A DNA stretch of 64,000 bases, taken from positions 3,844,001-3,908,000 of the forward strand of contig NZ_CP011340.1 in assembly GCF_001278075.1 (NCBI RefSeq). The letters run 5' to 3'. Of this stretch, positions 25,824 to 35,116 are shown piece after piece. Numbering within the stretch: position 1 is the stretch's first letter; each line of letters begins with the position of its first letter. The notes under the pieces are model-generated. The model was given only the letters and a program-made list of their open reading frames with translations, was not told the origin of the DNA and made no database searches. Both the position numbers and the translations under genes were made by a program. The DNA comes from Streptomyces pristinaespiralis (GTDB taxonomy: Bacteria > Actinomycetota > Actinomycetes > Streptomycetales > Streptomycetaceae).

Positions 25824-27493
25824 TTCTCAGCCCCTTCTGCAGGAACTTCTACGGGTTCAGGCGCGGTCGGCGCCTGTGCGTTGAGGGTCACGGCCAGCTC
25901 CGCCAACTCCTCGGGGAGCTTCGCGGACTCGGCTCGGCCGAGCCCGGCCATCTCGACCACGGTCACACCGTCGTCGCCTCGCACGGCGCGCACCCAGACA
26001 CGGCGGCGCTGGATGAACAGCGAGCCGATCAGGCCGGTGATGGCCGCGATCGCGCCGGCCAGTGCCCAGCCGTTGCCGGGCTGCTGGGAGATCTGGAAGC
26101 TCGCCCACTCCTTCACCTCTTTCTCGAAGGTGATGGAGCCGGCGCCGTCGGGCAGCTTCATGGTCTCGCCGGGCAGCAGGCGCTGCTTGAGGATCTCCCC
26201 GTCGGCGCCCTTGAACTGTTTCATCTTGCGGGTGTCGAGCTGGTACACGTTCTGCGGCAGACCGGCGTCGACGCCGAGACTGCCGTGGTAGCCGGTGAGC
26301 GCGAGCACCGGGTACTCGAGCCCGGGGAACTGGGAGAACATGTCGCCGTGGCCCGCGCCCGCGAACGTCGGGACGAAGAAGGCCTGGAAGCCGAGCTGGT
26401 CCTTCTTGCCGCTCTTGTCGCGGTAGCCGTCCATCACCTTGATCGCGCCGGTCGAGGTGACGTTGGAGTCGATGGGCAGCAGCGGCACGGCGCCGCTGGA
26501 GACGACCTTGCCCTTGCCGTCCCTGACGGTGACGACGGGGGCGTAGCCGTGCGACAGCAGATAGACCTTGGTGCCGTCGACCTCGAGCGGCTTGTTGACC
26601 TCGATGACCGACTTCCGCTCGGGACCGTCGCCCTTGGACCAGGTGACGGCCGCCTCGAAGGTGCGCGGGGTGCCCCGCTGCGGTCCCTCTTTCGCGTACG
26701 TTCCGGTGAAGCTGTCCAGGCTGAAGCTGAAGGGCACGAGTTCGTCGGTGTCGAACAGCGACCCGGACTTGAAGTCGTCGTACTGGATGAGCGTGTTGGA
26801 GAAGCCGTCGCCCTCGACGATCAGCTTTCCGCCCTCGGACTTGAACAGCGTCCCCGTGGCGAACGCCACCAGCATCACGATCAGCGAGACGTGGAAGACG
26901 AGGTTGCCCGCCTCGCGGAGGTAGCCCTTCTCCGCCGCGACGGCGTCGCCCACCGCGTCGGCACGGAAACGGCGCTTCTTCATGATCGCGAGCGCCGCCT
27001 CGCGCACCTGCTCCGGATCGGTCGCGGTGCGCCAGGTGGTGTACGCGGGCAGGCGGGTGAGGCGCTTCGGCGCGCCCGGCGGCCTGCTGCGGAGCTGGCC
27101 GACGAACTGCCAGCTGCGCGGCACGATGCAGCCGATGAGCGAGACGAACAGCAGGATGTAGATCGCGGAGAACCACACCGAGCTGTAGACGTCGAAGAAC
27201 TGGAGCTTCTCGTAGATGGGCGTCAGGAGGTCGTGCTGCTTCTTGAACGCCTCCACCTTGAGCTCGTCCACGCTGTTCTGCGGGACGAGGGAGCCGGGGA
27301 TGGCGCCGAGCGACAGCATGAACAGCAGGATCAGCGCGACCCGCATGGAGGTCAGCTGGCGCCAGAACCAGCGGACCCAGCCGACGACGGAGAGCGTGGG
27401 CCCGCCGATCGCCTGGTCGGCCGGATTCTCCGTGGGGGCGGTGGACAGCTGCGCTCCGGCCTCGCCGAGGTCGCGCTCTTCGGTCTTGCTCAT
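25820..27493 (-). CDS. resB: Cytochrome c biogenesis protein ResB
   Basis: About 557 residues from ATG 27493 (MSKTEERDLGEAG). Transmembrane segments lie near residues 55-75, 110-135 and 205-225, with a large extracytoplasmic domain between the third and the C-terminal segment (WALAGAIAAITGLIGSLFI). Conserved ResB features include SMRVALILLFMLSLGAIPGS, LVPQN and FHVSLIVMLVAFA with its haem-ligand histidine. It begins 5 bases after ccdA ends and overlaps ccsB, so the operon is co-translated. Confidence 0.93.
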   Translation of the reverse strand: MSKTEERDLGEAGAQLSTAPTENPADQAIGGPTLSVVGWVRWFWRQLTSMRVALILLFMLSLGAIPGSLVPQNSVDELKVEAFKKQHDLLTPIYEKLQFFDVYSSVWFSAIYILLFVSLIGCIVPRSWQFVGQLRSRPPGAPKRLTRLPAYTTWRTATDPEQVREAALAIMKKRRFRADAVGDAVAAEKGYLREAGNLVFHVSLIVMLVAFATGTLFKSEGGKLIVEGDGFSNTLIQYDDFKSGSLFDTDELVPFSFSLDSFTGTYAKEGPQRGTPRTFEAAVTWSKGDGPERKSVIEVNKPLEVDGTKVYLLSHGYAPVVTVRDGKGKVVSSGAVPLLPIDSNVTSTGAIKVMDGYRDKSGKKDQLGFQAFFVPTFAGAGHGDMFSQFPGLEYPVLALTGYHGSLGVDAGLPQNVYQLDTRKMKQFKGADGEILKQRLLPGETMKLPDGAGSITFEKEVKEWASFQISQQPGNGWALAGAIAAITGLIGSLFIQRRRVWVRAVRGDDGVTVVEMAGLGRAESAKLPEELAELAVTLNAQAPTAPEPVEVPAEGAEK

Positions 27494-27497
27494 GAAC

Positions 27498-28262
27498 TCA
27501 GATCCCCACCGTGAAACCGCTCGACCATCCCTGCATCTCCTGCACCAGGGTGTCCCATGCACCTGTGAGCAGCAGCAGACCGGTCGCGATCATCATGATC
27601 CCGCCGATCCGCATCACCCATGTGTAGTGCCGCTTGATCCAGCCGAAGGCGCCGAGCGCCTTGCGGAAGGCGACCGCGGCGACGATGAACGGCAGACCGA
27701 GACCGACGCAGTACGCGACAGACAGTACGGCCCCGCGGCCCGCGCTTCCCTCGTTGAGCGCGAGGGCCTGCACCGACGCGAGGGTCGGGCCGATGCACGG
27801 GGCCCAGCCCACTCCGAACAGGGCGCCGAGCAGCGGAGCGCCGACCAGCCCGGTCGCCGGCTTCTTGTGGAAGCGGAACTCGCGCTGGGTGAGCCAGGGC
27901 ATCAGCCCCATGAAGAACACGCCCAGCAGGACCATCAGCACGCCGAGGACCTTGGACAGCACGTCCCGGTGTCCCAGCAGGGAGTTGCCGAAGTAGCCGA
28001 AGAAGGCGCCGCCGGAGACGAAGACGACCGTGAAGCCGAGGACGAACAGCGACGCGCCGAGGACCATCCGGCCGCGCCTGGCGTCGGCCAGGTCGGTGCC
28101 GGTGACGCCGGTCACATAGGAGAGGTAGCCGGGCACCAGGGGCAGGACGCACGGCGAGAAGAAGGAGACGAGTCCGCCGAGGACGGCGATGGGCAGCGCG
28201 AGGAGCAGTGCGCCGCCGAACACCGTCTCGTTCATGCCGGACGCTGCGGCCAGAACTTCCAC
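27498..28262 (-). CDS. ccdA: Thiol-disulfide transporter CcdA
   Basis: 254 residues with six or seven transmembrane helices. The two redox cysteines are in FFSPCVLPLVPGYLSYVTG (near 38) and VGWAPCIGPTLAS (near 160). It passes electrons from cytoplasmic thioredoxin to the outer thioredoxin-like lipoprotein encoded just upstream, keeping apocytochrome c haem sites reduced. The GTG at 28262 follows the previous stop after 4 bases; an ATG at 28235 is an alternative. Confidence 0.92.
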   Translation of the reverse strand: MEVLAAASGMNETVFGGALLLALPIAVLGGLVSFFSPCVLPLVPGYLSYVTGVTGTDLADARRGRMVLGASLFVLGFTVVFVSGGAFFGYFGNSLLGHRDVLSKVLGVLMVLLGVFFMGLMPWLTQREFRFHKKPATGLVGAPLLGALFGVGWAPCIGPTLASVQALALNEGSAGRGAVLSVAYCVGLGLPFIVAAVAFRKALGAFGWIKRHYTWVMRIGGIMMIATGLLLLTGAWDTLVQEMQGWSSGFTVGI

Positions 28263-28266
28263 AGGA

Positions 28267-28866
28267 TCACTGCTCCGCGATCAACGGGTCGATCATCTTG
28301 CGGAGTTCCTCGTCGTCCAGCGCCTTGAGCGAGCGCGCCGCGATCTTCCCTTCCCGGTCGAGGACGATCGTGGAGGGAATGGCCTGCGGGTTGAGGCTGC
28401 CCTTGGGGAAACCGTTGACGATCAGTTTCCCGATCGGGTCGTAGAGGCTCGGATATCCGACGCCGTAATCCTTCTCGAAGGCGAGGGCGGGACCCTTCTG
28501 CGGGTCGCGGGTGTTGATCCCGACGAACTCGACGCCGTCCGCCTTCGTCTCCTTGGCGACCTTCGCGAAATAGGGGGCCTCGGAACGGCAGGGGGCGCAC
28601 CATGATCCCCAGACGTTCATCACGACGACCTTGCCCTTGAGGTCGGCGATGTCGAGGTGTCCGCCGTCGAGGGTCTCGCCCGCGAGCTTCTTGGGGGCCT
28701 GGCGCTCGCCCTTGGCGACCGTGTCGATGCCACCGGTCCCGGTGACGAAGTTCGTGTCACCGCCGCCTCCGGACTTCCCACCGTCGCCGCAGGCGGACAG
28801 GGTGAGCGCACCTGCGGCGACCAGGGCGGTCAGCAGGGCGGCGCGGGGGGCACGGCTAAGGCTCAT
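28267..28866 (-). CDS. Thioredoxin-like lipoprotein (ResA/TlpA type)
   Basis: About 199 residues from ATG 28866 (MSLSRAPRAALLTALVAAGA). The signal peptide ends in the lipobox LSAC, giving a lipid-anchored outer-face protein. The redox motif WCAPC is in VWGSWCAPCRSEAP near residues 100-105, and the cis-proline region IPSTIVLDREG is present. It should reduce cytochrome c haem-binding cysteines, fed by CcdA. It is first in the cytochrome c maturation operon. Confidence 0.9.
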   Translation of the reverse strand: MSLSRAPRAALLTALVAAGALTLSACGDGGKSGGGGDTNFVTGTGGIDTVAKGERQAPKKLAGETLDGGHLDIADLKGKVVVMNVWGSWCAPCRSEAPYFAKVAKETKADGVEFVGINTRDPQKGPALAFEKDYGVGYPSLYDPIGKLIVNGFPKGSLNPQAIPSTIVLDREGKIAARSLKALDDEELRKMIDPLIAEQ

Positions 28867-28921
28867 GTGAAAAGTTTCGCATGGCCCTGGAGGGGATCTT
28901 CCGCACCCCCCTGGGTGCCCG

Positions 28922-28948
28922 TTAAGGGCCGTTGTCAAGCGGCCTTAA
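28922..28948 (-). terminator. Terminator-like hairpin at the deacetylase gene end
   Basis: TTAAGGGCCG at 28922-28931 pairs with CGGCCTTAA at 28940-28948, with one unpaired base. The stop codon of the deacetylase-like gene (28935-28937) is in the loop. It precedes the cytochrome c operon on the same strand. Confidence 0.45.
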
Positions 28949-30185
28949 AGAATGCGTTCCAACCGCCCGCCGGCGCTTGACCGGTCCCGAGCGTACGCAG
29001 CTTGGCGAGTACCTGCGGATCCTGCACATCGAGCCAGTCGCAGAACTGCCGGAAGGACACCAGCCGTACGTCCTTCTTCCCGGCCATGCCTTTGAGGGCC
29101 TCCTCCACGGCGTCCATGTAGATGCCGCCGTTCCACTGTTCGAAGTGGTTGCCTATGAAGAAGGGTGCGCGATTGGTCTCGTAGGCCCGCTGGAATCCGG
29201 CGAGATAGGCGTCCCGCGCCTGCTTCTTCCAGCCCGGATAGCGGGAGGGCATGCCGTTGGTCGAGTTCTTCGACTGATTGGCCAGCATGTTGTAGTCCAT
29301 GGACAGGACTTCGAAGGTCTGGCCGGGGAACGGGACCGACTGGAGCGGCAGGTCCCACAGGCCGAGCTGCTTCCCGGGCCACATCTGGTGGCCGCCGGGC
29401 GAGCTGGCGTCGTAGCGCCAGCCGAGCCGCTTGGCCGTTGGCAGCAGCTTGTCCTGCCCGAGCAGACAGGGGGTGCGGCCGCCGACGAGTTCCTTGCGGT
29501 AGTCGAAGGGCAGCGGATCGATGTCGTGCCAGCCGCTGTTGGTGCGCCATTCGGTGACGAACTTCACAGCCTGGTCGATCTCGCTCTGCCAGTCCGCGGA
29601 GGTCCAGTTGCCGACCGACCCGGAGCCGCCGCAGAAATGCCCGTTGAAGTGGGTGCCTATCTCATGGCCGTCGAGCCATGCCTGGCGTATGCACTTCAGC
29701 GTGTCCTTGATGTGGTCGTCCGTGAGATAACCGATGTCGGACGCGCCGATGGTGTTGTTGGGCGGCCGGTAGAGCGACTTCTTCGATTCGGGCAGCAGAT
29801 AGATGCCGGAGAGGAAGAAGGTCATTCCCGCGCCGTGGTCCCTGGCGAGTTCCAGGAAACGGGGGAAGAGGCCGTTGCCGACCTCGCCCGCGCCGTCCCA
29901 GGAGAAGATCACGAATTGCGGCGGCGTCTGGCCCGGTTCGAGCGGGACGGGCTTCGGCGGCTGATGCGGCTGCTTTCCGGTGTCGGCGGTGGAGCCGTCC
30001 CCGATCAGCCGCACGGGGCTCTTCGACGGGGAGGGGCTGCTGCCGCCCTTGCCCTGGCCGACCCCCTTGGCCGGGTCGGTATGTCCGCTCCCGCCGAAGC
30101 CGTTGGAGCCGCAGCCCGCCACCCCGATGGCCGCTGCGGCCCCAAGTCCCGCTCCCAGCAATCCCCTTCGGCTGATCTCCCGCAT
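28935..30185 (-). CDS. Exported lipoprotein with polysaccharide-deacetylase-like fold
   Basis: About 416 residues from ATG 30185 (MREISRRGLLGAGLGAAAA). The twin-arginine-like SRRGLLG plus lipobox VAGC suggests Tat export and lipidation. A Gly/Ser/Pro linker follows. The catalytic-type domain starts with PQFVIFSWDGAGE and includes GMTFFLSGIYLL, HEIGTHFNGHFC (H-x3-H metal-type motif) and PFDYRKELVGGRTPCLL. This resembles NodB/polysaccharide deacetylases (Asp in SWDG, His pair in THFNGH). Substrate is unknown; cell-wall glycan is plausible. A GTG slightly upstream is an alternative start. Confidence 0.78.
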   Translation of the reverse strand: MREISRRGLLGAGLGAAAAIGVAGCGSNGFGGSGHTDPAKGVGQGKGGSSPSPSKSPVRLIGDGSTADTGKQPHQPPKPVPLEPGQTPPQFVIFSWDGAGEVGNGLFPRFLELARDHGAGMTFFLSGIYLLPESKKSLYRPPNNTIGASDIGYLTDDHIKDTLKCIRQAWLDGHEIGTHFNGHFCGGSGSVGNWTSADWQSEIDQAVKFVTEWRTNSGWHDIDPLPFDYRKELVGGRTPCLLGQDKLLPTAKRLGWRYDASSPGGHQMWPGKQLGLWDLPLQSVPFPGQTFEVLSMDYNMLANQSKNSTNGMPSRYPGWKKQARDAYLAGFQRAYETNRAPFFIGNHFEQWNGGIYMDAVEEALKGMAGKKDVRLVSFRQFCDWLDVQDPQVLAKLRTLGTGQAPAGGWNAFFKAA

Positions 30186-30332
30186 ATCGTCCCCATCCAC
30201 GCTCTCCTGGTCACGAGAGCAGTTGCTCGAACCGGCGAACAAACCGGCACAAGCTGAGATGCGCTGTGGAACTCGCGGGTTCCGGGGACTTCTGCTTATT
30301 TTTCTTCAATACGGGAGATCGAATACGGGCGG

Positions 30333-31127
30333 CTACGCGCCGAATGCCTTGCTCTTGCCCTTCACCGGCTTGGCGCCGGCGAGAAGATGCGGCGGCACAA
30401 GATCCCGGGCCGGTTCCGTGTAGCCCACGGACACGATCCGGTTGCCCTCGTACGTGAACGTGGTCAGCGAGGCCAGCGTGCACTGACGGCGCCGCGGGTC
30501 GTGCCACAGCCGACGGCGCTCAACGAAACTGCGCACGGTCCAGATGGGCAGCTGGTGGCTGACGCACACGGCCTCATGACCGCGCGCGGCGTCCCGTGCC
30601 GCGTCCAGTGCCGCCATCATCCGCACGACCTGCTCCACGTACGGCTCGCCCCACGACGGGCGGAACGGGTTGGTCAGATGCCGCCAGTTGCCCGGCTTGC
30701 GCAGCGCGCCGTCGCCGACGCCGAACGTCTTGCCCTCGAAGACGTTGCCCGCCTCGATCAGCCGCTCGTCCGTCTCCAGAGGGAGGCCGTGGCCCTTGGC
30801 GATGGGCATGGCCGTCTCCTGCGCACGCTCCAGCGGGGAGGCCACGACATGGGTGATGTCCCGGCCGGAGAGGTGCTCGGCGACCCGGTCGGCCATCTGC
30901 CGCCCGAGCTCGGAGAGGTGGTACCCGCTGCGGCGGCCGTAGAGGACACCGTCGGGGTTGTGCACCTCGCCGTGGCGCATCAGGTGCACGACGGTGGTCT
31001 CGCCGTTGTCACGCCGGACGTCCTCGTCCATCGCCGCGGCACGCTCCAGCGCCGCCTCGACGGCGCTGTCCTCGGGCGTCAGGGCGCCGGAGCCGGCGTC
31101 CCGCGCCGGACGGTTGCCGCCGCTCAT
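30333..31127 (-). CDS. Histidine phosphatase family protein
   Basis: 264 residues. The phosphohistidine motif RHGE is in [20 protein letters not shown] near residues 48-67. Further core residues are in [14 protein letters not shown] and [15 protein letters not shown] (second histidine). The first 40 residues are disordered. It begins within the hemL stop as ATGA, so it is translationally coupled to hemL, but no direct link to haem synthesis is known. Phosphoglycerate mutase and broad phosphatase activities both occur in the family. Confidence 0.86.
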   Translation of the reverse strand: MSGGNRPARDAGSGALTPEDSAVEAALERAAAMDEDVRRDNGETTVVHLMRHGEVHNPDGVLYGRRSGYHLSELGRQMADRVAEHLSGRDITHVVASPLERAQETAMPIAKGHGLPLETDERLIEAGNVFEGKTFGVGDGALRKPGNWRHLTNPFRPSWGEPYVEQVVRMMAALDAARDAARGHEAVCVSHQLPIWTVRSFVERRRLWHDPRRRQCTLASLTTFTYEGNRIVSVGYTEPARDLVPPHLLAGAKPVKGKSKAFGA

Positions 31128-32440
31128 GCCGTGGCCTCCGCGGCGGCGCGGGCGGCGGCGGGCAGGGCGGCGGCGATCCGCTCGATCGCCCGCTCGTCGT
31201 GCGCGGTCGACACGAACCAGGACTCGAAGGCGGACGGCGGCAGGTAGACGCCCTGGGAGAGCATCGAGTGGAAGAAGGCGTTGAAGCGGAACGCCTCCTG
31301 CTTCTTGGCGTCCTCGTAGTCCCTGACCTCGGTCGGGGTGAAGAAGACGGAGAACATGTTGGACGCCGTCTGCAGCCGGTGGGCGACGCCCTCCTTGGTG
31401 AGCGCGTCCGTCAGCAGGGCCTGGATCTCCTTCGAGACCGCGTTCACCTTCTCGTAGGCGGCGTCGTCGAGGAGCCGCAGCTGCGCGAGGCCGGCGGCGG
31501 TGGCGACCGGGTTACCGGACAGGGTGCCCGCCTGGTAGACCGGGCCCGCCGGGGCGAGGTGCGCCATGACGTCCTTGCGGCCGCCGAACGCCGCGGCGGG
31601 GAAGCCGCCGCCCATGACCTTGCCGAAGGTCATCAGGTCGGGCGCGACACCGTCGACGCCGTACCAGCCGGCCTTCGAGGTACGGAAACCGGTCATCACC
31701 TCGTCGGAGATGTAGAGCGCGCCGTTCTGCGCGCACGCCGCCTTGAGGCCCTCGTTGAAACCGGGCCGGGGCGGGACGACGCCCATGTTGCCGGGGGACG
31801 CCTCGGTGATCACGCAGGCGATCTGGCCGGCGTTGGCGTGGAACGCGGCGTGCACGGCCTCGAGGTCGTTGTACGGCAGCACGATGGTGTCACCGGCCTG
31901 GGCGCCCGTGACCCCGGGCGTGTCGGGCAGGCCGAACGTCGCCACACCGGAACCGGCGGCGGCCAGCAGGGCGTCGACGTGCCCGTGGTAGCAGCCGGCG
32001 AACTTGATGATCTTGGGCCGGCCGGTGAAACCGCGGGCCAGCCGGATCGCGGACATGGTCGCTTCCGTACCGCTGGAAACCAGCCGAACCTGCTCGACCG
32101 GCTCGACACGGGCCACGATCTCCTCGGCGAGGGCGACCTCTCCCTCGCCCGGCGTGCCGAACGACGTGCCGCGCGCGACCGCCGCCTGCACCGCCTCGAT
32201 CACGGCCGGGTGGGAGTGCCCGAGGATCATCGGCCCCCACGAGCACACGAGGTCGACATACTCGCGCCCGTCGGCATCGGTGAGGTACGGACCGGTACCG
32301 GACACCATGAACCGGGGCGTACCGCCCACAGCACGGAAGGCACGGACGGGAGAGTTCACGCCGCCGGGCGTCACGAGGGACGCGCGGTCGAAAAGCGTCT
32401 GCGAAACTGGGGCGTCATAGGGAAAGCTCACGGAATCCAT
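31124..32440 (-). CDS. hemL: Glutamate-1-semialdehyde 2,1-aminomutase HemL
   Basis: 438 residues, class III aminotransferase fold. The PLP lysine lies in [14 protein letters not shown] near residue 270, preceded by [10 protein letters not shown]. Other family blocks are [18 protein letters not shown] and [20 protein letters not shown] (seen as [18 protein letters not shown]). It makes 5-aminolevulinate for haem; hemB, the next enzyme, is at 62526. It is followed by the coupled phosphatase and is divergent from the gene at 32674. Confidence 0.95.
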   Translation of the reverse strand: MDSVSFPYDAPVSQTLFDRASLVTPGGVNSPVRAFRAVGGTPRFMVSGTGPYLTDADGREYVDLVCSWGPMILGHSHPAVIEAVQAAVARGTSFGTPGEGEVALAEEIVARVEPVEQVRLVSSGTEATMSAIRLARGFTGRPKIIKFAGCYHGHVDALLAAAGSGVATFGLPDTPGVTGAQAGDTIVLPYNDLEAVHAAFHANAGQIACVITEASPGNMGVVPPRPGFNEGLKAACAQNGALYISDEVMTGFRTSKAGWYGVDGVAPDLMTFGKVMGGGFPAAAFGGRKDVMAHLAPAGPVYQAGTLSGNPVATAAGLAQLRLLDDAAYEKVNAVSKEIQALLTDALTKEGVAHRLQTASNMFSVFFTPTEVRDYEDAKKQEAFRFNAFFHSMLSQGVYLPPSAFESWFVSTAHDERAIERIAAALPAAARAAAEATA

Positions 32441-32673
32441 GGTCTCAGAGGCTCGGACGTATCTGCGGACAGGTGTTTCACCGCACGTTCGTGGGGGAGG
32501 TCACTGTCACGATGATCGGGTTGCGCGGCGGGGGCTGCGAGTGGTCGGGTGGAGATATGCATCGCGGTGGCGGACTGGGCGAGGGGACCGACGACCTGGG
32601 TCCTGAGCCTGCCCGGCGCGGAAAGCACCGGCGAGGCGAAGGGGACGAGCCCGCGGGAGGCAGGAGCGGCCGA

Positions 32674-33111
32674 GTGGGGGTGACCTACAAATACTTCGGC
32701 GCGCCCGACGGAGCCACCGCAGCTCGGGTGCCGATTTCGATGCGCCCCGAGGAGCTCGGCGGCGACGAGCTCGGCATGGGCGGAATGTTCACGAAGATCA
32801 AGCCGGAGACCATAGCCGCCATGGTGCTCACCGGCATCCAGGGCATGCCGCTGAACAAGGTGCCGCCGCTGGAGCTCGTCGTACTGCACCCCGACTACGC
32901 GGTGGTGAAGCTTCCGATGACCGTGGTCGACCCGCTGCGTGGCATCGGCGAGGAGTCGGTGGGCGCGGCGGCGTTCATATGGTCGACGGTCCCGGACCGG
33001 GGCGGCCCGAGGGACGCGTTCAACGTGTACCAACTGCTCCACGAATGGCAGGATTTCTCCCACCGGCTGCACGAGGCGGGGCACCAGCCGTACTGCCTGG
33101 TCTGGCCCTGA
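32674..33111 (+). CDS. Conserved actinobacterial protein of unknown function
   Basis: About 145 residues from GTG 32674, with CAGGAG seven bases upstream; the frame is open from 32473 but the extra part has poor coding character. Sequence: VTYKYFGAPDGATAARVPIS, then FTKIKPETIAAMVLTGIQG, VVLHPDYAVVKLPMTVVDPL, and a C-terminal NVYQLLHEWQDFSHRLHEAG. It is soluble and mixed alpha/beta. I do not recognise a domain. It is divergent from hemL. Confidence 0.72.
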   Translation: MGVTYKYFGAPDGATAARVPISMRPEELGGDELGMGGMFTKIKPETIAAMVLTGIQGMPLNKVPPLELVVLHPDYAVVKLPMTVVDPLRGIGEESVGAAAFIWSTVPDRGGPRDAFNVYQLLHEWQDFSHRLHEAGHQPYCLVWP

Positions 33112-33397
33112 CCCCTGGTCTTCCCGGGGTTCGGGCGGGGCCTCCGGTCCCGTCCTCGTCCTGCGCCCGGAGGGGCAGTCCGCCGGGCGACGCGGCGGGT
33201 GTGCCGCGGTGGACGGGCTGCGCCTGTCTTCCCGCCCCAGCGCGTCCGGCCGTTCCGGGCCCGGCCCGCGCGCCTTCTTCCTGACCACCCTCCTCCGGTA
33301 GTCCGGCCGTCGTGCGCGAGCGAACGTGGCACAGACCGTGCTTCGGGCCGACAACCGCGCTCCCGGCCTCCGCATGCCGTCAGCGAGGAAGGTTCCG

Positions 33398-33517
33398 ATG
33401 CCCCCGAACTCGAAGTCCACGCCGACGGAGCCGGTGACCGGCGCCCCCGGGAGGCCGGCGGACACTCGCGGCCACCTCGCCGCCGCGGGCCCCGACTTCG
33501 CCGTCGTCACTCCATGA
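33398..33517 (+). CDS. Possible small protein, 39 aa (low confidence)
   Basis: ATG 33398 is preceded by GAGGAAGG and the frame has strong third-position G/C bias. The peptide is Pro/Thr-rich (MPPNSKSTPTEPVTGAPG) and ends HLAAAGPDFAVVTP. Its stop overlaps another ATG. It lies just before the antiporter remnant and could itself be residual. Confidence 0.25.
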   Translation: MPPNSKSTPTEPVTGAPGRPADTRGHLAAAGPDFAVVTP

Positions 33518-33539
33518 CCCGGCGGCACGGCGGCGTCTC

Positions 33540-33745
33540 ATGACGCATCCCGGAACGCTCGTCCTCATCATGGCCGTGGCCGTGCCGGCTCCGCTCCTCG
33601 CCTACCGCGTCGGCCGGTGATCCGCGTCCCGCTGGTCATCTTCGAGGTCGCCATCGGCATCGGCCCTGGACCGGGCCGCGGTGCTGGTCGGCGCCGCCAT
33701 GCTCTCCGTCCTCGCCCTGCCGCCGGCGGCCGTGTGGCTGCGGTG
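33540..33745 (+). pseudogene. Remnant of a cation/proton antiporter
   Basis: Pieces of one membrane protein lie in successive frames. ATG 33540 gives MTHPGTLVLIMAVAVPAPLL and AYRVGR, then a stop at 33618. A shifted frame from 33617 gives VIRVPLVIFEVAIGIGPGPG. A third frame from 33669 gives DRAAVLVGAAMLSVLALPPA and AVWLR. The first two match the start of CPA-type Na+/H+ exchangers (LIMAVAVLAPLLAY, VPLVIFEIVLGI) and the third resembles the last helix of their membrane domain. About a kilobase of the expected middle is absent. Family call is by pattern memory. Confidence 0.5.
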
Positions 33746-33887
33746 GGCGCACGGCCCGGCGGGCCGGGCCGGAGCCCGGCCCGCCCGGGGTACGGCGGAG
33801 CGCACGGAGGCGTGGTGCACCGGCGTCGTGGAGCCGGTCGGTCCGCGGAGACCGCGCGCGGCTCGGCCACCGGCTGCGCGGCGCCGG

Positions 33888-34200
33888 GCTCGTCCGTGCA
33901 GGGCCGACCCGCTCCCGACCCTGCCTGGTCCTGGCGCCGCACGCTGTCCGTGCGGCCGGCGTCAGGCGCCGGGCGCCGGGGCTCGTCCGTGCAGGGCGGC
34001 CGGGCTCATGCCCCTGCCTGTTCTTGGCGCCGCACGCTGTCCGTGCAGCCGGCGTCAGGCGTCGGGTCGGGCGCCAGCGCCGGCGCCGGGCTCGTCCGTG
34101 CAGGGCGGCCGGGCTCATGCCCCTGCCTGTTCCTGGCACCGCACGCTGTCCGTGCAGCCTGCGTCAGGCGTCGGGTCGGGCGTCGGCGCCAGGAGCCGGA
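33888..34200. repeat. Three imperfect tandem repeats of 93-109 bp
   Basis: GCTCGTCCGTGCAGGGC recurs at 33888, 33981 and 34090. Each copy is followed by CCCTGCCTG, then GCCGCACGCTGTCCGTGCRGC (here split as CGCACGCTGTCCGTGC) and GGCGTCAGGCG. Short GGCGTCAGG/GCCGGGCGTC units continue to about 34255. Copies differ by a few substitutions, and unit lengths differ by 16 bases. No long conserved reading frame fits all copies. Confidence 0.75.
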
Positions 34201-34248
34201 CGTCGGCGTCAGGGCCGGGAGCCGGGCGTCGGCGTCAGGCGCCGGGCG

Positions 34249-34845
34249 TCAGGCGCGGATGAGTTCCGCCGCGCCGAAGGACACGTCGAACCGGTCGCAC
34301 CAGATGGTCACGCTGCTGTAGCGGGCCGGGTCGACGCCGGCGGGCAGGGCGTAGTTCTGGTCGCCCTTGTTGCCCTTGAGCTTGCCGAGGCTCACGTAGG
34401 CCCCGTCGTCGAAGACGTGCCAGCCCGCCCGGCCTTCCTTGACCGGCGCGTCGGTCAACCAGACGCGCAGGTCGGGGCCGTTGCTGGTGTCCAGGTTCTC
34501 CAGCCGGACGGTGTGGGAGCCGTCGGGCAGCCGGAGCAGCCGCACGGTGCCGGACGTCTTGTGCTCGTGGCTGATCAGCTCGCCGGCCGCCAGTTTCGCC
34601 GGCCCTGCCGGTGTCGACGGCGACGCGGAGGCCGACGGCCCGCTCGGCGCGGCGGACGGCGACGCGGCGGCCCCGCCCGACGGCGCTGCCCCGACCGAAG
34701 TCCCCGGCAGCGCCTCCCGCACCGTCTCGTCCTGCCAGATCTTCCACGGCTGGAACCAGTACAGCCCCACGACGGCCGCCACCACGACCACCGCCACCAC
34801 CGCGACACCGGCCGGCCTGCCGAGTACCGAGCGCATGCGTCCCAT
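34249..34845 (-). CDS. Membrane-anchored DM13-domain protein
   Basis: 198 residues. One N-terminal transmembrane helix (VAVVAVVVVAAVVGLYWF) is followed by a Pro/Ser/Ala linker and a DM13 domain at about 95-198: SGTVRLLRLPDGSHTVRLEN (quoted RLLRLPDGSHTVRLENL), SNGPDLRVWLTDA, GNKGDQNYALPAGVD and VTIWCDRFDVSFGAAEL with its conserved cysteine. DM13 domains have been proposed to act in electron transfer or redox. TAGGAGG lies 7 bases before ATG 34845. The gene ends at the tandem-repeat region. Confidence 0.85.
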   Translation of the reverse strand: MGRMRSVLGRPAGVAVVAVVVVAAVVGLYWFQPWKIWQDETVREALPGTSVGAAPSGGAAASPSAAPSGPSASASPSTPAGPAKLAAGELISHEHKTSGTVRLLRLPDGSHTVRLENLDTSNGPDLRVWLTDAPVKEGRAGWHVFDDGAYVSLGKLKGNKGDQNYALPAGVDPARYSSVTIWCDRFDVSFGAAELIRA

Positions 34846-35116
34846 CCCCGCCTCCTAGAACTGCCTTTGCAGGCTTCTCATTCAACGAGATCCCGCACCG
34901 CCACGGCGCCTGGAAGTTATGACGGTTCCCTTACGCCGCCGCCACGGACGGCCGGCTGCGCCCGGCCGCCCCGTCGTTCGACCCCCGTGCCGCTCCGCCG
35001 TTCGGCCGTTCCGCCGTTCCGCCCGACCCGAGGGCGCCACGTCGTGAGGCGTGCCCGGGCGGGTACTCCGGCGGCTGGCATCATCGGCATCCAGCCGACC
35101 ACTGGAGTTCGCCGCC

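Larger units (their letters stand above)
33112..34248. other. Gene-poor region with decayed antiporter and tandem repeats
   Basis: No intact gene of normal size is supported in this 1.1-kb stretch. It holds a low-confidence small frame (33398-33517), remnants of a cation/proton antiporter (33540-33745) and three GC-rich tandem repeats (33888-34200). The first 230 bases show nothing recognisable. Confidence 0.6.

Noticed and set aside
33617..34321. A 234-codon open frame through the tandem repeats
   Set aside because: The frame does not stay in phase with the repeat unit, the translation is Arg/Ala/Gly junk, and only its first 20 residues resemble a protein (the antiporter remnant).
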